A DNA stretch of 64,000 nt from JAIYCX01 sp964353175 (GCA_964353175.1 CAYGUX010000002.1:217522-281521); one strand, 5' to 3'. Counted from the stretch's first letter, positions 1 to 9,391 are shown. Made by a program: numbers and translations. Notes: a model not told the origin generated them from the sequence alone.

Positions 1-196
1 TCGAAGTTCATTTTTTTGCCGCGCCTTTGGTTGCAATAAGGTTAAGTTGTTAAGAAGAGATAGAGACCCTAGCTTTCTCTATAGATCAAGCAATCTGGGA
101 TATTAGAAGAATCAACGGCCTTATTATTAATATGAAGTAAGGAGAAATATTAGTATTAGCCTTTCTATAGGAGCTTCACTCAACGTAGTGGTTAGG

Positions 197-1939
197 CTAA
201 ATCGCCTCTTCGCGAATAGCCTTTCGTTGATTTCCTTCAAGGTTCTTATATATATATCCTGCATAATAGAATAAGCTTCCGAGTATAACCAACGATATTA
301 TTTTAGCTCCTTGAGCACTACTTGATAAGTCCATAAATAGAACTTTATAGGCTACTACTACAAATAGTACCATTGTGGTTGTTGCTAGTTTTTTGGATAG
401 TGATTCTTTGGCGACAAGTAGTAGAACTAGTGCGCTTACTCCCCAGGCAATAGATGTCACAAGAGAGGAAGATGTATGACTCAGTAGAAATTCTGCTATA
501 TGCTTTTCTGCATATAGTAATTCGAGTATCGATAGTAGGTAGAAAGGTTCGCTAGCATTCTTTATCGCGGAGTTTTTAGTTTTTCGGATCTCATTGCCAA
601 AGAATAGAAGTCCAATGCTGAAGCCGAGGTTCACGATGATTGTAGAAGGTGTTGCTGTGCTAGGAATGAAGGATTTAAGAATTTCAATGATAAAAATCCA
701 AGAGAGAGTAAGCTTAGCTGGCCAATATTCTCCCTCATCCTTTATGTAGGTAGAGAATTTTAAAACAAAGAATAGTACTGCTAGGCCAAACCAAGGTGCA
801 ATACTTTCAGGGACTATATTAAGGTACCCTGCATGGAGAGTAATGAATGCAAGATAGGTTGCGAGCATTGGCAAGCTATTAAATGTTTTATTAGGTAGGC
901 TGCTTTTCGCAAGTAAATATCCGAGAATGGCAAGGCCACCAAACATAAGGGCAATCCATGGGGCTAGGTCACTATAAATCTTATTGAGAATATAATATTC
1001 GGTTGTATAAAATAACAGTAGCGCTGGAAAGAGTGACCAAGCTTCAGTACTGCTTAGTGGGTTATCTACTTTTAAGGAGTAAACAATCGTTGCGATTAGA
1101 AACAAGATAAATTGTAGTGCTTGAAAACTTACTATAAATGTTAGATCATCTATAGCCATTCCACTTATTCTATCTGTTGCTATCATGAAGAAAGTGAATA
1201 TTCCCAAGTAAGAAATTGCTCCTATAAAAAGCCTGTTTTTTAGAGCTATAGAGATCCATGAGTAGGCTATGCCCCATATTAAGTAGTAGGCGCCGAGTTT
1301 GTAGATATTCATCGTGTTAGTTTGAAGCATTGCTGGAATGAGGTAGGTCCCGAGCATGGCTGCTATTGCGTAATAATTTTCTTTAAAATTATGAAATAGA
1401 TAAATACAGGCTATGGAGACTAGATTAGCTAAAAATAGTGCGACGTATATATTGTAGAGATCGTAGTACATGTTCCCAGCGAAAGCGGACATGTAAATAA
1501 TGGCGATTCCTGTTCCGGCTAGGATGCTAGAATACTTTTGATCTTTTTCTCTCAGTCTCAAACTTGTAAATACTAGTGTAAATCCAAATAGAAATGCTCC
1601 TCCAACTTGTCTCATTGGGGTTAGCCATCCTGAGTTGATGGCAAATTTAATAAAGTAACTTGCGGCTAGGAGGAAACATATAGAGGCTACAATTCCAAAA
1701 AACTTTGAGTTGTCGTTTTTGGTTGAGTGATTATTGGGGATTGTTTTTATTCTAGATGGAATATCGTAGGTGTCTATTTTAGTAATTGCAGGTTTCGGAG
1801 GGCTTGCAGTTGTCACTTGATAAGACGGGTGTGCCGACCTATCAAGATTCCCTGTCAGAATGTTTTTAATAGAGGTGATGTCCCCCTCCATTTTTGAGAT
1901 CTTTTGTTCTAATGTGGAAAGTCTGTTTTGTTCGTTCAT
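197..1939 (-). CDS. DUF2339 polytopic membrane protein
   Basis: 580 residues. The first 30 residues form a short coiled coil (heptad-like run LEQKISKMEGDI), followed by a soluble linker rich in P, S and T, then from about residue 80 an almost unbroken series of hydrophobic segments, perhaps 14 membrane helices. This coiled-coil-plus-many-helices plan is that of DUF2339 predicted membrane proteins, whose function is unknown. ATG start at 1937-1939. It stands alone, divergent from the downstream PLP enzyme. The stop codon lies inside an imperfect inverted repeat (156-162 with 194-200) that could end transcription, although no T-run follows. Family assignment is from architecture, not from a conserved catalytic motif. 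Confidence 0.75.
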   Translation of the reverse strand: MNEQNRLSTLEQKISKMEGDITSIKNILTGNLDRSAHPSYQVTTASPPKPAITKIDTYDIPSRIKTIPNNHSTKNDNSKFFGIVASICFLLAASYFIKFAINSGWLTPMRQVGGAFLFGFTLVFTSLRLREKDQKYSSILAGTGIAIIYMSAFAGNMYYDLYNIYVALFLANLVSIACIYLFHNFKENYYAIAAMLGTYLIPAMLQTNTMNIYKLGAYYLIWGIAYSWISIALKNRLFIGAISYLGIFTFFMIATDRISGMAIDDLTFIVSFQALQFILFLIATIVYSLKVDNPLSSTEAWSLFPALLLFYTTEYYILNKIYSDLAPWIALMFGGLAILGYLLAKSSLPNKTFNSLPMLATYLAFITLHAGYLNIVPESIAPWFGLAVLFFVLKFSTYIKDEGEYWPAKLTLSWIFIIEILKSFIPSTATPSTIIVNLGFSIGLLFFGNEIRKTKNSAIKNASEPFYLLSILELLYAEKHIAEFLLSHTSSSLVTSIAWGVSALVLLLVAKESLSKKLATTTMVLFVVVAYKVLFMDLSSSAQGAKIISLVILGSLFYYAGYIYKNLEGNQRKAIREEAI

Positions 1940-2105
1940 GGTATTGAGTTATGTTTTGGCGGTTGGTCTTAGAGGGTTCGCTCTTGTACGTCATCGTATG
2001 CTTGAGGATAGTAACAGCAGAATAGAGTTCAAACAAGTTTGTTTTTCTTGAAAGCCTGTTTTTGGGGATGCTAAAATTTCTTTCTTTGGTGCTAAATAAA
2101 GGTTT

Positions 2106-2133
2106 TTGACTAAAACTTTGGTTATGATATCTG
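2106..2133 (+). promoter_or_regulatory. Candidate sigma70-type promoter
   Basis: TTGACT at 2106-2111 and TATCTG at 2128-2133, separated by 16 bases, lie about 40 bases before the start codon of the PLP-dependent desulfhydrase gene. The -35 box is one base from consensus; the -10 box is weaker. Inferred from sequence only. Confidence 0.35.
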
Positions 2134-2169
2134 TAGGAAGGACTTATCTTTAATAGTAAGAGCACTAGA

Positions 2170-3222
2170 ATGGATTTTAAGATGCATCAATCACTTGCCC
2201 AATTGCCTTTTTATAAAATTTTAAATGGGCCAACACCATTAGAGGTTTTGGGGGATTCGATTGAGGTTGCTGATAGGTTTAAAAACTCTCATCCTCTTGT
2301 GAAGCATGCTAACATTTTAATAAAACGTGATGATCTGACTCCAGGGTTTGGAAACAAGACTCGAAAATTAGAGTATCTTCTGCACGATGTTCTTACTACT
2401 AAAAGCGATTGTATCATTACCGCAGGGGGACCTCAGTCTAATCATTGTAGGCAAACCGCGCAGTTTGCAAGGAAGCTGGGTATTGAAACTCATTTAATGT
2501 TTGGAACAAAATCTGGTTCTAGAGACTTTGATCTTAACGGTAACCCATTTATTGATACTTTGTTTTCAGCTCATATTCATACTTGTAAAAAACCTGAAAG
2601 AGCTCAGCAGATGAAACGTTTGAGAAAAGGGTTAGAACAGGAAGGTAAACTACCTTATGTAATTCCTGTTGGAGGTTCAAACTACTTAGGAACGATTGCA
2701 TACGCACGTGCTTTCTTCGAAGTTTTAGATCAGAGTGAAAAGCTTGGGAGTACTTTTAGTAAAATTGTTTTTGCGAGTAGTTCTGGAGGGACTCATGCTG
2801 GTTTAGTTTTGGGTAAGAAGTTAGCTAATTGGCGTGGTGATATTGTGGGTATAAGCATTGATCAGGTTCCAGATTGTGAAGAGGATCAGGAAGATCAGAA
2901 GTATGTAAAATTCATGACCGGTATTGCAAATGATGCTATTAGGCACCTTGGGGTAGATATGGAAGTTTTGGAGTCAGACTTTAGTATGAATTATGATTAT
3001 CTTCAAGATGGTTATGGGGTATTGGGGGAGATTGATAAACTGGGTGTTCATACCTTAGGCAATCTTGGGATACTTTCTGGCCCTGTGTATAGTGGTCGGG
3101 CGTTCGGGGCTCTAATTGATCTTTTGTCTAAGGCTAGCTTTAGTTCTGATGAAAATATTTTATTTTGGCATACTGGGGGAGTTGGTGAGTTGGAAGTTTA
3201 TAGGAATGGATTATTGAGTTAA
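2170..3222 (+). CDS. PLP-dependent D-cysteine desulfhydrase / ACC deaminase family enzyme
   Basis: 350 residues, fold type II PLP enzyme. GNKTRKLEYL at residues 61-70 matches the Schiff-base lysine motif of ACC deaminases, so K63 is the likely PLP lysine. GGPQSNHCRQTA (86-97) matches the substrate-binding segment of D-cysteine desulfhydrases, and SSSGGTHAGL (203-212) is the phosphate-binding loop. Known members convert D-cysteine to pyruvate, ammonia and sulphide, or 1-aminocyclopropane-1-carboxylate to 2-oxobutyrate. The H in QSNH and the absence of the usual ACC-deaminase residues around it favour a desulfhydrase, but substrate cannot be settled from sequence. Full length; ATG start. Only four bases separate it from the next gene, so it may be cotranscribed with the transporter pair. 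Confidence 0.85.
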   Translation: MDFKMHQSLAQLPFYKILNGPTPLEVLGDSIEVADRFKNSHPLVKHANILIKRDDLTPGFGNKTRKLEYLLHDVLTTKSDCIITAGGPQSNHCRQTAQFARKLGIETHLMFGTKSGSRDFDLNGNPFIDTLFSAHIHTCKKPERAQQMKRLRKGLEQEGKLPYVIPVGGSNYLGTIAYARAFFEVLDQSEKLGSTFSKIVFASSSGGTHAGLVLGKKLANWRGDIVGISIDQVPDCEEDQEDQKYVKFMTGIANDAIRHLGVDMEVLESDFSMNYDYLQDGYGVLGEIDKLGVHTLGNLGILSGPVYSGRAFGALIDLLSKASFSSDENILFWHTGGVGELEVYRNGLLS

Positions 3223-3226
3223 AATT

Positions 3227-3571
3227 ATGGATAGGGAATCTGATATTCAGTTGGAATTTGAAGAGATAGTATCTGAGGGGTCTGCTGGGCTGAGTGTTTT
3301 GAGTTTAAATCAAATGCTCTTAGTCGCATATTGCGTTATCGTTACCTTCTTGCTTGTTTTTTCAGTCGTTTCACCTTTTTCTTTGAAGAGCACTACTTTT
3401 GGCATTCCGACACTTATGCTTGTGTTGACTCTTGGCGCAGTTTGGATGGTTTTACTTATTGTATTGGCCTATCGTTTTATATTTTGTAAGTGGTCTGAAC
3501 TTATCGACAATCGCGGTAGCTATGTTGATCTTGATCCTAAGGGAGATAGTTTACTTCAGGAGGAGAAATAG
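3227..3571 (+). CDS. Small two-helix membrane protein next to a symporter
   Basis: 114 residues with two clear membrane helices (about residues 28-50 and 62-86) and an acidic N-terminus and C-terminus. It ends on the base where the sodium:solute symporter begins (1-base overlap), which implies translational coupling. Small two-helix proteins of the DUF485/DUF997 type commonly precede SSS-family permeases such as ActP or PanF; this protein fits that position and topology, but I do not see a diagnostic motif. Likely role: accessory subunit of the symporter. Confidence 0.7.
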   Translation: MDRESDIQLEFEEIVSEGSAGLSVLSLNQMLLVAYCVIVTFLLVFSVVSPFSLKSTTFGIPTLMLVLTLGAVWMVLLIVLAYRFIFCKWSELIDNRGSYVDLDPKGDSLLQEEK

Positions 3572-4992
3572 TGACTTACATAATTGCTGGTATAATTCTT
3601 ACATATATATTTTTTAGTATCTGGATTGGATTTAGGGCTTCTAAGGTGGGAGTGGATAGTTCTGAAGACTATTTTCTTGCAGGGCGTACTGTGTCGTGGG
3701 TGCATCTTAGCCTGACTATTTTTGCTACTTGGTTTAGTACTTTTACTTTTCTTGGTTATCCAGGATTTTTTTATACTAGGGGTGCAAGCTGGTATTTGAC
3801 TACTATCTTGTATCTTCTTTCAGCTCCATTTGTTGCTTGGTTTGTTGGAAGAAAGCTTTGGTTGTTGGGCAGAAAGAAAGGCTATATTACGCCTGCAGAT
3901 CTTTTGGCTGATTACTATCGTAGTTCAGGAATCCGTACCACAGTGGCTATTATTTGTATCCTTGCTTTGGTTCCTTACAGTTTGATTCAGTTTGTAGGAA
4001 TCGGTAAGGTCGTTGAGGCTTCAACGGATGGAGCTTTGCCTTATTGGTTGGGTGTTGGCTTAGCGGCGTTTGCAACTGCTGTATATAGCACCATTGGTGG
4101 TGTTCGTGCGATTATCTGGACAGATATTCTGCAAGGCTCTTTATTCTTTGGAGTGATTCTTTTAGGCGCATACGTAGTGATAGATAGTAGTGGGGGGATC
4201 TTTCACGGTTTTAGTTCTGTTTTGGAAGTGAAACCTGAAATATTCAGTGTAGAAAAGGGTGAAGTGGGATCTGCATTAACTTTAGCTTTTATTTGGACGA
4301 TTGGTTTCGCGGTATTGCCTCATATCTGGCAACGAGCTTATATGGGGGAGTCAGCTAAGGCTGTATCTAAGAGTATCCCTTTATTTGCCATACTTTCCCT
4401 TGTGCTGGTAACTGCAACGATGCTTACTGGGGTGTTGGGTGTCGCGTTAGTAAGTGGGATTGAGGATAGTGATAAATATATTCCCCAGTTATATGAGAGT
4501 TATCTTCCTTGGGCATTGCCACTTTTAGTTTTAGCAACTTTTGCGGCGGGAATGTCAACGATCGATTCTCAGCTGCTTTGTGTATCTTCGGTTTTAGTTC
4601 GTGATATTGTTCGTCCTATGTCTGGAGGGGATTTAAGCCCAAGTACTGAAAAACTAATTGGTAGAGTTGTGGTGCTGACCTTAATTCTTGTGTTGACTAT
4701 TCTGGCGCTTATGCCTGGTAGTCAGGGTAGTATTATTCTGCTTGCGAGTAAGGGGGCCACTATAGCTGTTTTATTATTTTTACCCCTAATTTGTTGTTTA
4801 AATGGTTTTAAGGTTTCAGGGCAGGCAGCTCTGGCATCGCTTATTTTGGGTGGTTTTGTTTTAGGTGTTTTGGAATTTAAGGTAGTAGAATTTAGGATGC
4901 CATTTGACCTTGGTCCCATATTTTTTGTTGTGTTTATTCAAGGCATTATTCTTTCCACATATAGAGTTTTCAAGGGTAGAGTCGTTTCTTAG
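3571..4992 (+). CDS. Sodium:solute symporter (SSS family)
   Basis: 473 residues with about 13 hydrophobic helices. The N-terminal segment SSEDYFLAGRTVSWVHLSL and the following ATWFSTFTFLGYPGFFYTRG region are characteristic of SSS (TC 2.A.21) permeases, as is the central STIGGVRAIIWTDILQG stretch in helix 5, which carries the family signature. It imports a small solute driven by the sodium gradient across the inner membrane. The substrate is not readable; a neighbouring amino-acid desulfhydrase hints at an amino acid or organic acid. GTG start overlapping the stop of the small partner gene by one base. Confidence 0.85.
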   Translation: MTYIIAGIILTYIFFSIWIGFRASKVGVDSSEDYFLAGRTVSWVHLSLTIFATWFSTFTFLGYPGFFYTRGASWYLTTILYLLSAPFVAWFVGRKLWLLGRKKGYITPADLLADYYRSSGIRTTVAIICILALVPYSLIQFVGIGKVVEASTDGALPYWLGVGLAAFATAVYSTIGGVRAIIWTDILQGSLFFGVILLGAYVVIDSSGGIFHGFSSVLEVKPEIFSVEKGEVGSALTLAFIWTIGFAVLPHIWQRAYMGESAKAVSKSIPLFAILSLVLVTATMLTGVLGVALVSGIEDSDKYIPQLYESYLPWALPLLVLATFAAGMSTIDSQLLCVSSVLVRDIVRPMSGGDLSPSTEKLIGRVVVLTLILVLTILALMPGSQGSIILLASKGATIAVLLFLPLICCLNGFKVSGQAALASLILGGFVLGVLEFKVVEFRMPFDLGPIFFVVFIQGIILSTYRVFKGRVVS

Positions 4993-5130
4993 AAAGTCTA
5001 TATTTATTCTCTTTTCAATCTTTGCCAATCTGACTAATTAAATTTTTTTGAGCCAGCGAAGAAATTTCTACGATAATGTATTGTGGCTTATTTTTGTTAT
5101 TTTACAGTATTTTAATTCTAGGAGTTCCTT

Positions 5131-5763
5131 ATGAAATTATTGCCTGTTGAAACGAAGTTCTTAATAGATTCAGAGGAAGTAAGAAGTCTTTTGGATTCTG
5201 AATTAGGTTTAATTGATCTTGGGGAGGCTTGGCTTTCTTTGGGTCAGGACTACTCTATTACGCTAGGGAATGGTTTAGGCGATGCGGATGAGTTTAATTT
5301 CCTTTGTTTAGTTCTAAGCAAGGTAATAGATTCAGAATCTGAGGCTGTAGCTGAGCTATACTACTCCATAGATGAAGTTAGAAAGATTTTTGGGGATATG
5401 AAACTTATAGAAGACTTTGTTTCTCGTAATCCAAATGCAGAACCTTTTGAACCTAAGTTAATCGTAGATGATGATAGGTTGGAGCAATATGAACTTTCTA
5501 AGGGCTTCTACTTTCATGAGGGGTTTGTGGGGGTGGCAAATAGTTTTAAAGAAGCAATTCCTTTTATGTTAATGCATGCCATGTCAGAAGGGGGAGGGGC
5601 AAATCTTTCTTATCTTCCTGATTCTTACTATGAAGATATGGTGTTGGATGAAGATGATGAAGGGATGGAGAATGAGGGTAAGGTTCTATTCTGCGACTCT
5701 TACTTTTCAGATAAGGCTTTGGGGTGTGCTTTTCATGGGAGTCATTATTTTATTCGAGAATGA
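5131..5763 (+). CDS. Hypothetical acidic protein
   Basis: 210 residues, strongly acidic, with D/E clusters at 154-170 region and near the C-terminus; no signal peptide and no membrane helix. I do not recognise the family. ATG start is supported by an AGGAG ribosome site six bases upstream. It precedes the orphan antitoxin gene by a short gap. Could be a cytoplasmic adaptor or immunity-like protein, but nothing in the sequence shows this. Confidence 0.65.
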   Translation: MKLLPVETKFLIDSEEVRSLLDSELGLIDLGEAWLSLGQDYSITLGNGLGDADEFNFLCLVLSKVIDSESEAVAELYYSIDEVRKIFGDMKLIEDFVSRNPNAEPFEPKLIVDDDRLEQYELSKGFYFHEGFVGVANSFKEAIPFMLMHAMSEGGGANLSYLPDSYYEDMVLDEDDEGMENEGKVLFCDSYFSDKALGCAFHGSHYFIRE

Positions 5764-5784
5764 GGTAGTTGAGGCATGTCTGGG

Positions 5785-5815
5785 TTAAGGCTCTGTTTTT
5801 ATGCATTTTTATACT
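5785..5815 (+). promoter_or_regulatory. Candidate promoter of the orphan antitoxin gene
   Basis: TTAAGG (5785-5790) and TATACT (5810-5815) with 19-base spacing. Transcription would start near 5822, inside the palindromic operator at 5820-5850 and just ahead of the in-frame ATG at 5845. The coincidence of -10 box and palindrome supports both. Confidence 0.4.
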
Positions 5816-5819
5816 TCTT

Positions 5820-5850
5820 TACCATTGTAGCTATTGTAGCTACAATGGTA
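5820..5850. promoter_or_regulatory. Palindromic operator at antitoxin start
   Basis: Two perfect 13-base arms (TACCATTGTAGCT at 5820-5832 and its complement at 5838-5850) around a 5-base centre. Within it, ATTGTAGCTACAAT (5833-5846) is itself a perfect 14-base palindrome, and ATTGTAGCT occurs twice in tandem. This is the typical arrangement for autoregulation by a dimeric Phd/VapB-type antitoxin. It overlaps the proposed start codon at 5845. Confidence 0.7.
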
Positions 5851-6159
5851 CGTATGAAAGCGGTCGGCATAAAAGCATTGAAAAATGAACTGAGTCATTA
5901 TCTTCGTTTGGTTAAAGAAGGTGAGCGTATTTTTATTACTGATCGCGATGAGGTAATAGCTGAGCTTCGACAGCCTTCTATGTCCTATGTTGGGTCGGTG
6001 TCAAAATTTGATAGCTTTATGACTGAGTTGGTTCAGAAGGGGGAGGGAACAAAGGCTAGCTTACTTCTTGCAGATACTGATATTCATGACGGAACTTTAA
6101 GTTGGGAGGGTGTATCTGCTGTAGATGCTTTGAATTCATCAAGAGAGGATAGGGACTAG
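5845..6159 (+). CDS. Orphan Phd/VapB-like antitoxin
   Basis: 104 residues from the ATG at 5845. The N-terminal 40 residues (MKAVGIKALKNELSHYLRLV, then KEGERIFITDRDEVIAEL) are the DNA-binding beta-alpha fold of Phd/YefM/VapB antitoxins; the acidic C-terminus would bind a toxin. An upstream in-frame ATG at 5776 would add 23 hydrophobic residues unlike the family; the promoter and palindrome located between the two codons favour 5845 or the ATG at 5854. No toxin follows: the next in-frame GTG at 6160 reads only six codons before a stop. Thus the partner toxin is deleted or acts from elsewhere. Confidence 0.75.
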   Translation: MVRMKAVGIKALKNELSHYLRLVKEGERIFITDRDEVIAELRQPSMSYVGSVSKFDSFMTELVQKGEGTKASLLLADTDIHDGTLSWEGVSAVDALNSSREDRD

Positions 6160-6224
6160 GTGCCGAGCTTGGATTTATAAGTCTGTAGTTTGTTTTAAGC
6201 AGTTTATTCTGAGTGTTTTATTCT

Positions 6225-6241
6225 AAGGCTCTTGCCTTTTT
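6225..6241. terminator. Small terminator between convergent genes
   Basis: AAGGC TCTT GCCTT followed by TTT on the plus strand. It sits between the antitoxin gene and the convergent FAD/Fe-S dehydrogenase gene. The stem is only five pairs plus A-T pairs, so strength is uncertain. Confidence 0.45.
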
Positions 6242-6253
6242 GATTCTTGTTTT

Positions 6254-9058
6254 TCAGGGTATATTTATACTGTCCTCTAGTAACTTAACAATACTTTTAA
6301 AATCCTCTTTTGTTTTTCTACTTAACCCTAGTTCGCAGGTAAAACTTGTAGAGACATAGGCGTCATAGCTTTTGTTGTTAATCTCTTGGGCTTCTACTTC
6401 GAGGGCGGAACTTGTTAATTCTGGGTGGCTAAATCCTCTGTCTCCAGCAAATCCGCAGCAGGATGTATTCATTGGCATGGATACTTCGGTGGAGCAGGAC
6501 TTTAATAATGCTCCTAGCTTTTCTGTTAGGCCCATTTTTTCTACCGAGCAAACTGGATGGGCAACTATAGTATTGTCCTTTGCTTTTAAGTTGAGTTTAG
6601 GAACTAGGTGGTCATGTAGGTATTCTATGATGTCCAAAAACTGCATTTTTCGCCATTTCTCCTGTGTTTCTTTATCCAAGTATGGAGAGCAAGATTTTAA
6701 AGAGTAGGAGCATGGCGAGGTGTCACTGATGATAGGGTACCGACCTTCCTTTGACCACTTCCAACATTGATTGATTGTTTTTTTTAGTATGTTTCTATTT
6801 GCTCCCTTATAACCTTTTGATGAGAATGGGGTTCCGCAGCATGTGGAGTCTATTCCAATTGGAATAATTAGACTAATTCCTGCTCGCTTAGATAGCTCGG
6901 TTAGGGAATGCATAATGTCGAAGTCATCATCTGGGTACTTCATGGTTCTAGATATGCAGGAGGGGAAGTAGATGAAGTTTATTTCAGTGGTAGTTTCTAG
7001 GGTTGATGTGCTAGCATTTCTCCATCTGGCTCTTGGCATAGGGGAGATCCATTGAGCTTGTCCAAGTAGTTTGGTTATTTTATTGAGGGGGGTCTTGCCA
7101 ATAATTTTCTCTGCAGTGTGGCCTAACGATAGAGATAGGCGAATTATGTTTTGTGTGATTGAGAAGTGTCTTGCCATTGTGTTTGCGATTAAATTTGAAA
7201 AGCTTGATAGCGATTCGCTCCTTAATCGTTTTACTAATGCTCCAGTGTCTATTTTTACTGGGCAAGCGAGTTCGCATAGGCTGTCAGCGGCACAGGTGTC
7301 TAGTCCATCGTATTGATAGTCTTTTTTAAGGTTCAGATAGGTGGGGGAGGATTTGTTTTTTTGCCTTGCCATTTCCCTGCGTACGACTATTCTCTGTCTT
7401 GGACTTAAAGTTAAATTCCTACTTGGACATTTTGGTTCACAGAATCCACATTCAATACATTTATCTACTTCGTCTTCGACGATAGGTAGATCTTTAATGT
7501 TTTCTACGTAGCACTGTGGGTTATGATTTATTATTACGCCAGGATTTAAAATGTTCTCTGGATCAATTAGTGTTTTTAGCTCTTTCATGATCTGAAAGGC
7601 TTCAATTCCCCATTCTTTTTCGACGAATGGGGCGATGTTTCTACCTGTGCCGTGTTCTGCTTTTAATGAGCCTTGGTACTTTTCTGTTACTAAGTTGACC
7701 ATCTCATTCATAAAATTTGCATAGCGTGTTTTTTCTTCTGTAGAGGAAAAAACTGGGGTGATTACGAAATGTAAATTCCCATCTTTAGCATGTCCGAAGG
7801 TGATGGCGTTATCGTATTGGTATTTTTTATAAAGCTTTTGTAAATCAGTGATGGCTTCAGGTAGGTCTTTTATTGCTACTGCTATATCTTCGATGATTAC
7901 TGTTGCGCCCTTAGGTTTAGTGGATCCGACTGCTGGGAATAGGCCTTTTCTGATTTTCCAATATTCCATTTGTTTTTTAGGGTCTTTGGTGAAATCCGCT
8001 TCTGCTAGTAGGCTTAGCGTACTTAATATCCCATTTAGTTCTTGTTTTATCCTAGTGATATCTTCTTCTGTGTCACTTTGGAACTCAACTAATAGACATG
8101 CAGAGCCTTCTGGAGCGGTTTTAATGTAGGAGGGGATTCCGGGAGAGTCAGCAATGGCTTTTAGTGAGGGGTAATCCATGATCTCTATGGCTTGCGCTTT
8201 GGAGAGTGGAAGTATGGCTTTTCCTGCTTCTTGAAGGTTTGGGAATAGTAGCAGGCCTGTGTATTTATGTTTAGGGTCACTTACTGTGTCAAGTACGACT
8301 TCTGCTATAAAGCCTAACGTACCTTCAGAGCCTACAAGTAGGTGGGCCATGATGTCGATGCTATCCTCATAATCTATGAAGGCGTTGATCGAGTAGCCTG
8401 TGGTGTTTTTGATTTTATATTTAGAGCGTATTAATTCGTGTAGTGTTTTATTTTCTAGGATTTTTTTTCTTAGGTTTTGTAAACCAATAGAGAGTTCTGG
8501 TTCTTTTTCTTTAAATTCTTTGTTTGCATTTTTTGAAGCAGTGTCAAAGAAATTTCCACTTGGAAGAATAAATTTAACTGAGGAAAGTGTATGATAAGCA
8601 TTCTGAATTACTCCGCAACACATGCCACTCGCATTGTTGGCAATAATCCCACCAAGCATGCAAGCGCCAATTGAAGCTGGATCAGGGCCAATTTTTCGAC
8701 TGAAATTTCTAAGTAGGTTATTGGCTTGTTGACCTATGATTCCTGGTTCTAAGCGGATTTGAGTTCCTTGATTTATGATTTCATATTTCTTCCAGCTTTT
8801 AGATAAATCAACTAGTATGCCATCGGTTACAGCTTGACCTGAGAGGCTAGTGCCAGCAGCTCGGAAGGTAAGGTGGGTTTTGTTGTCATTTGCAAATTTG
8901 AATAGGGAGATAATTTGATCGATTGTTTCTGCTTGGACTACTATCTCTGGAATTAAGTGGTAGAAACTTGCGTCACTTGCATAGGCTATGCGGTCTATTT
9001 GGCGGGAGAGGGTTTTTAGGGTGGGGATTGCTTGTTGTAGAGTGTTAATAATACTCAT
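6254..9058 (-). CDS. FAD-linked oxidase with Fe-S domain (D-lactate/2-hydroxyacid dehydrogenase-like)
   Basis: 934 residues, fusing GlcD-like and GlcF-like parts. Residues 35-260 form a PCMH-type FAD domain with the RAAGTSLSGQAVTDG loop (66-80) and the HGTGRN segment (469-474) of the substrate-side domain. Two ferredoxin-type [4Fe-4S] motifs follow: CIECGFCEPKCP (534-545) and CAADSLCELACP (589-600). The C-terminal part carries two CCG-type cysteine-rich units (CCG at 740-742 and 867-869). Known relatives (YdiJ-like and bacterial Dld-type enzymes) oxidise D-lactate or D-2-hydroxyglutarate and pass electrons towards quinones at the inner membrane. Full length; ATG start. Substrate is inferred only at class level. 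Confidence 0.88.
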   Translation of the reverse strand: MSIINTLQQAIPTLKTLSRQIDRIAYASDASFYHLIPEIVVQAETIDQIISLFKFANDNKTHLTFRAAGTSLSGQAVTDGILVDLSKSWKKYEIINQGTQIRLEPGIIGQQANNLLRNFSRKIGPDPASIGACMLGGIIANNASGMCCGVIQNAYHTLSSVKFILPSGNFFDTASKNANKEFKEKEPELSIGLQNLRKKILENKTLHELIRSKYKIKNTTGYSINAFIDYEDSIDIMAHLLVGSEGTLGFIAEVVLDTVSDPKHKYTGLLLFPNLQEAGKAILPLSKAQAIEIMDYPSLKAIADSPGIPSYIKTAPEGSACLLVEFQSDTEEDITRIKQELNGILSTLSLLAEADFTKDPKKQMEYWKIRKGLFPAVGSTKPKGATVIIEDIAVAIKDLPEAITDLQKLYKKYQYDNAITFGHAKDGNLHFVITPVFSSTEEKTRYANFMNEMVNLVTEKYQGSLKAEHGTGRNIAPFVEKEWGIEAFQIMKELKTLIDPENILNPGVIINHNPQCYVENIKDLPIVEDEVDKCIECGFCEPKCPSRNLTLSPRQRIVVRREMARQKNKSSPTYLNLKKDYQYDGLDTCAADSLCELACPVKIDTGALVKRLRSESLSSFSNLIANTMARHFSITQNIIRLSLSLGHTAEKIIGKTPLNKITKLLGQAQWISPMPRARWRNASTSTLETTTEINFIYFPSCISRTMKYPDDDFDIMHSLTELSKRAGISLIIPIGIDSTCCGTPFSSKGYKGANRNILKKTINQCWKWSKEGRYPIISDTSPCSYSLKSCSPYLDKETQEKWRKMQFLDIIEYLHDHLVPKLNLKAKDNTIVAHPVCSVEKMGLTEKLGALLKSCSTEVSMPMNTSCCGFAGDRGFSHPELTSSALEVEAQEINNKSYDAYVSTSFTCELGLSRKTKEDFKSIVKLLEDSINIP

Positions 9059-9102
9059 GGAATTTCTAGAGAGAAGATTGGGGTTCGAATTTGAGCTTTA
9101 CT

Positions 9103-9354
9103 CTATAGCCTAACTTCAGAGAAGGAAAATAAACTCATTTCTTTATGTAGGCCTTCACTAAGAATAATAGATTTTTTAGTTTCCTTGTTATCTATAGAAA
9201 AAACTAAATCTGCTGGAGTGCCAGGAGGAATATCTTCAAAATCTTTGCTGTATAACCTTGCGGTTTCACACAAAACATCAGCTAATCTAATTTCTTTGTT
9301 TTCTACCTTTAAGTAGATTAGGATATTTGGTGAATAAACAGTATTAAAATTCAT
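9103..9354 (-). CDS. Hypothetical small protein
   Basis: 83 residues, no membrane helix or signal peptide, mixed alpha/beta character; not recognised. ATG start preceded on the minus strand by an AGGAG-like stretch. It lies just upstream of the dehydrogenase gene on the same strand and may share its transcript. Divergent from the kinase-like fragment, with a palindrome (9392-9406) in the short shared promoter region. Confidence 0.55.
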   Translation of the reverse strand: MNFNTVYSPNILIYLKVENKEIRLADVLCETARLYSKDFEDIPPGTPADLVFSIDNKETKKSIILSEGLHKEMSLFSFSEVRL

Positions 9355-9391
9355 GGCTCTCCTATACGATAAAAAGGCACTCTTTGAAAAG

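Noticed and set aside
156..200. Inverted repeat at the end of the DUF2339 gene as terminator
   Set aside because: Seven-pair stem with a long interior and no T-run; kept only as a remark in the gene entry.
1866..2165. 99-codon minus-strand frame
   Set aside because: Overlaps the start of the DUF2339 gene and its leader, with random-like composition and no homologous motif.
6372..8594. Several plus-strand frames opposite the FAD/Fe-S dehydrogenase gene
   Set aside because: Shadows of a clearly conserved 934-residue protein on the other strand.
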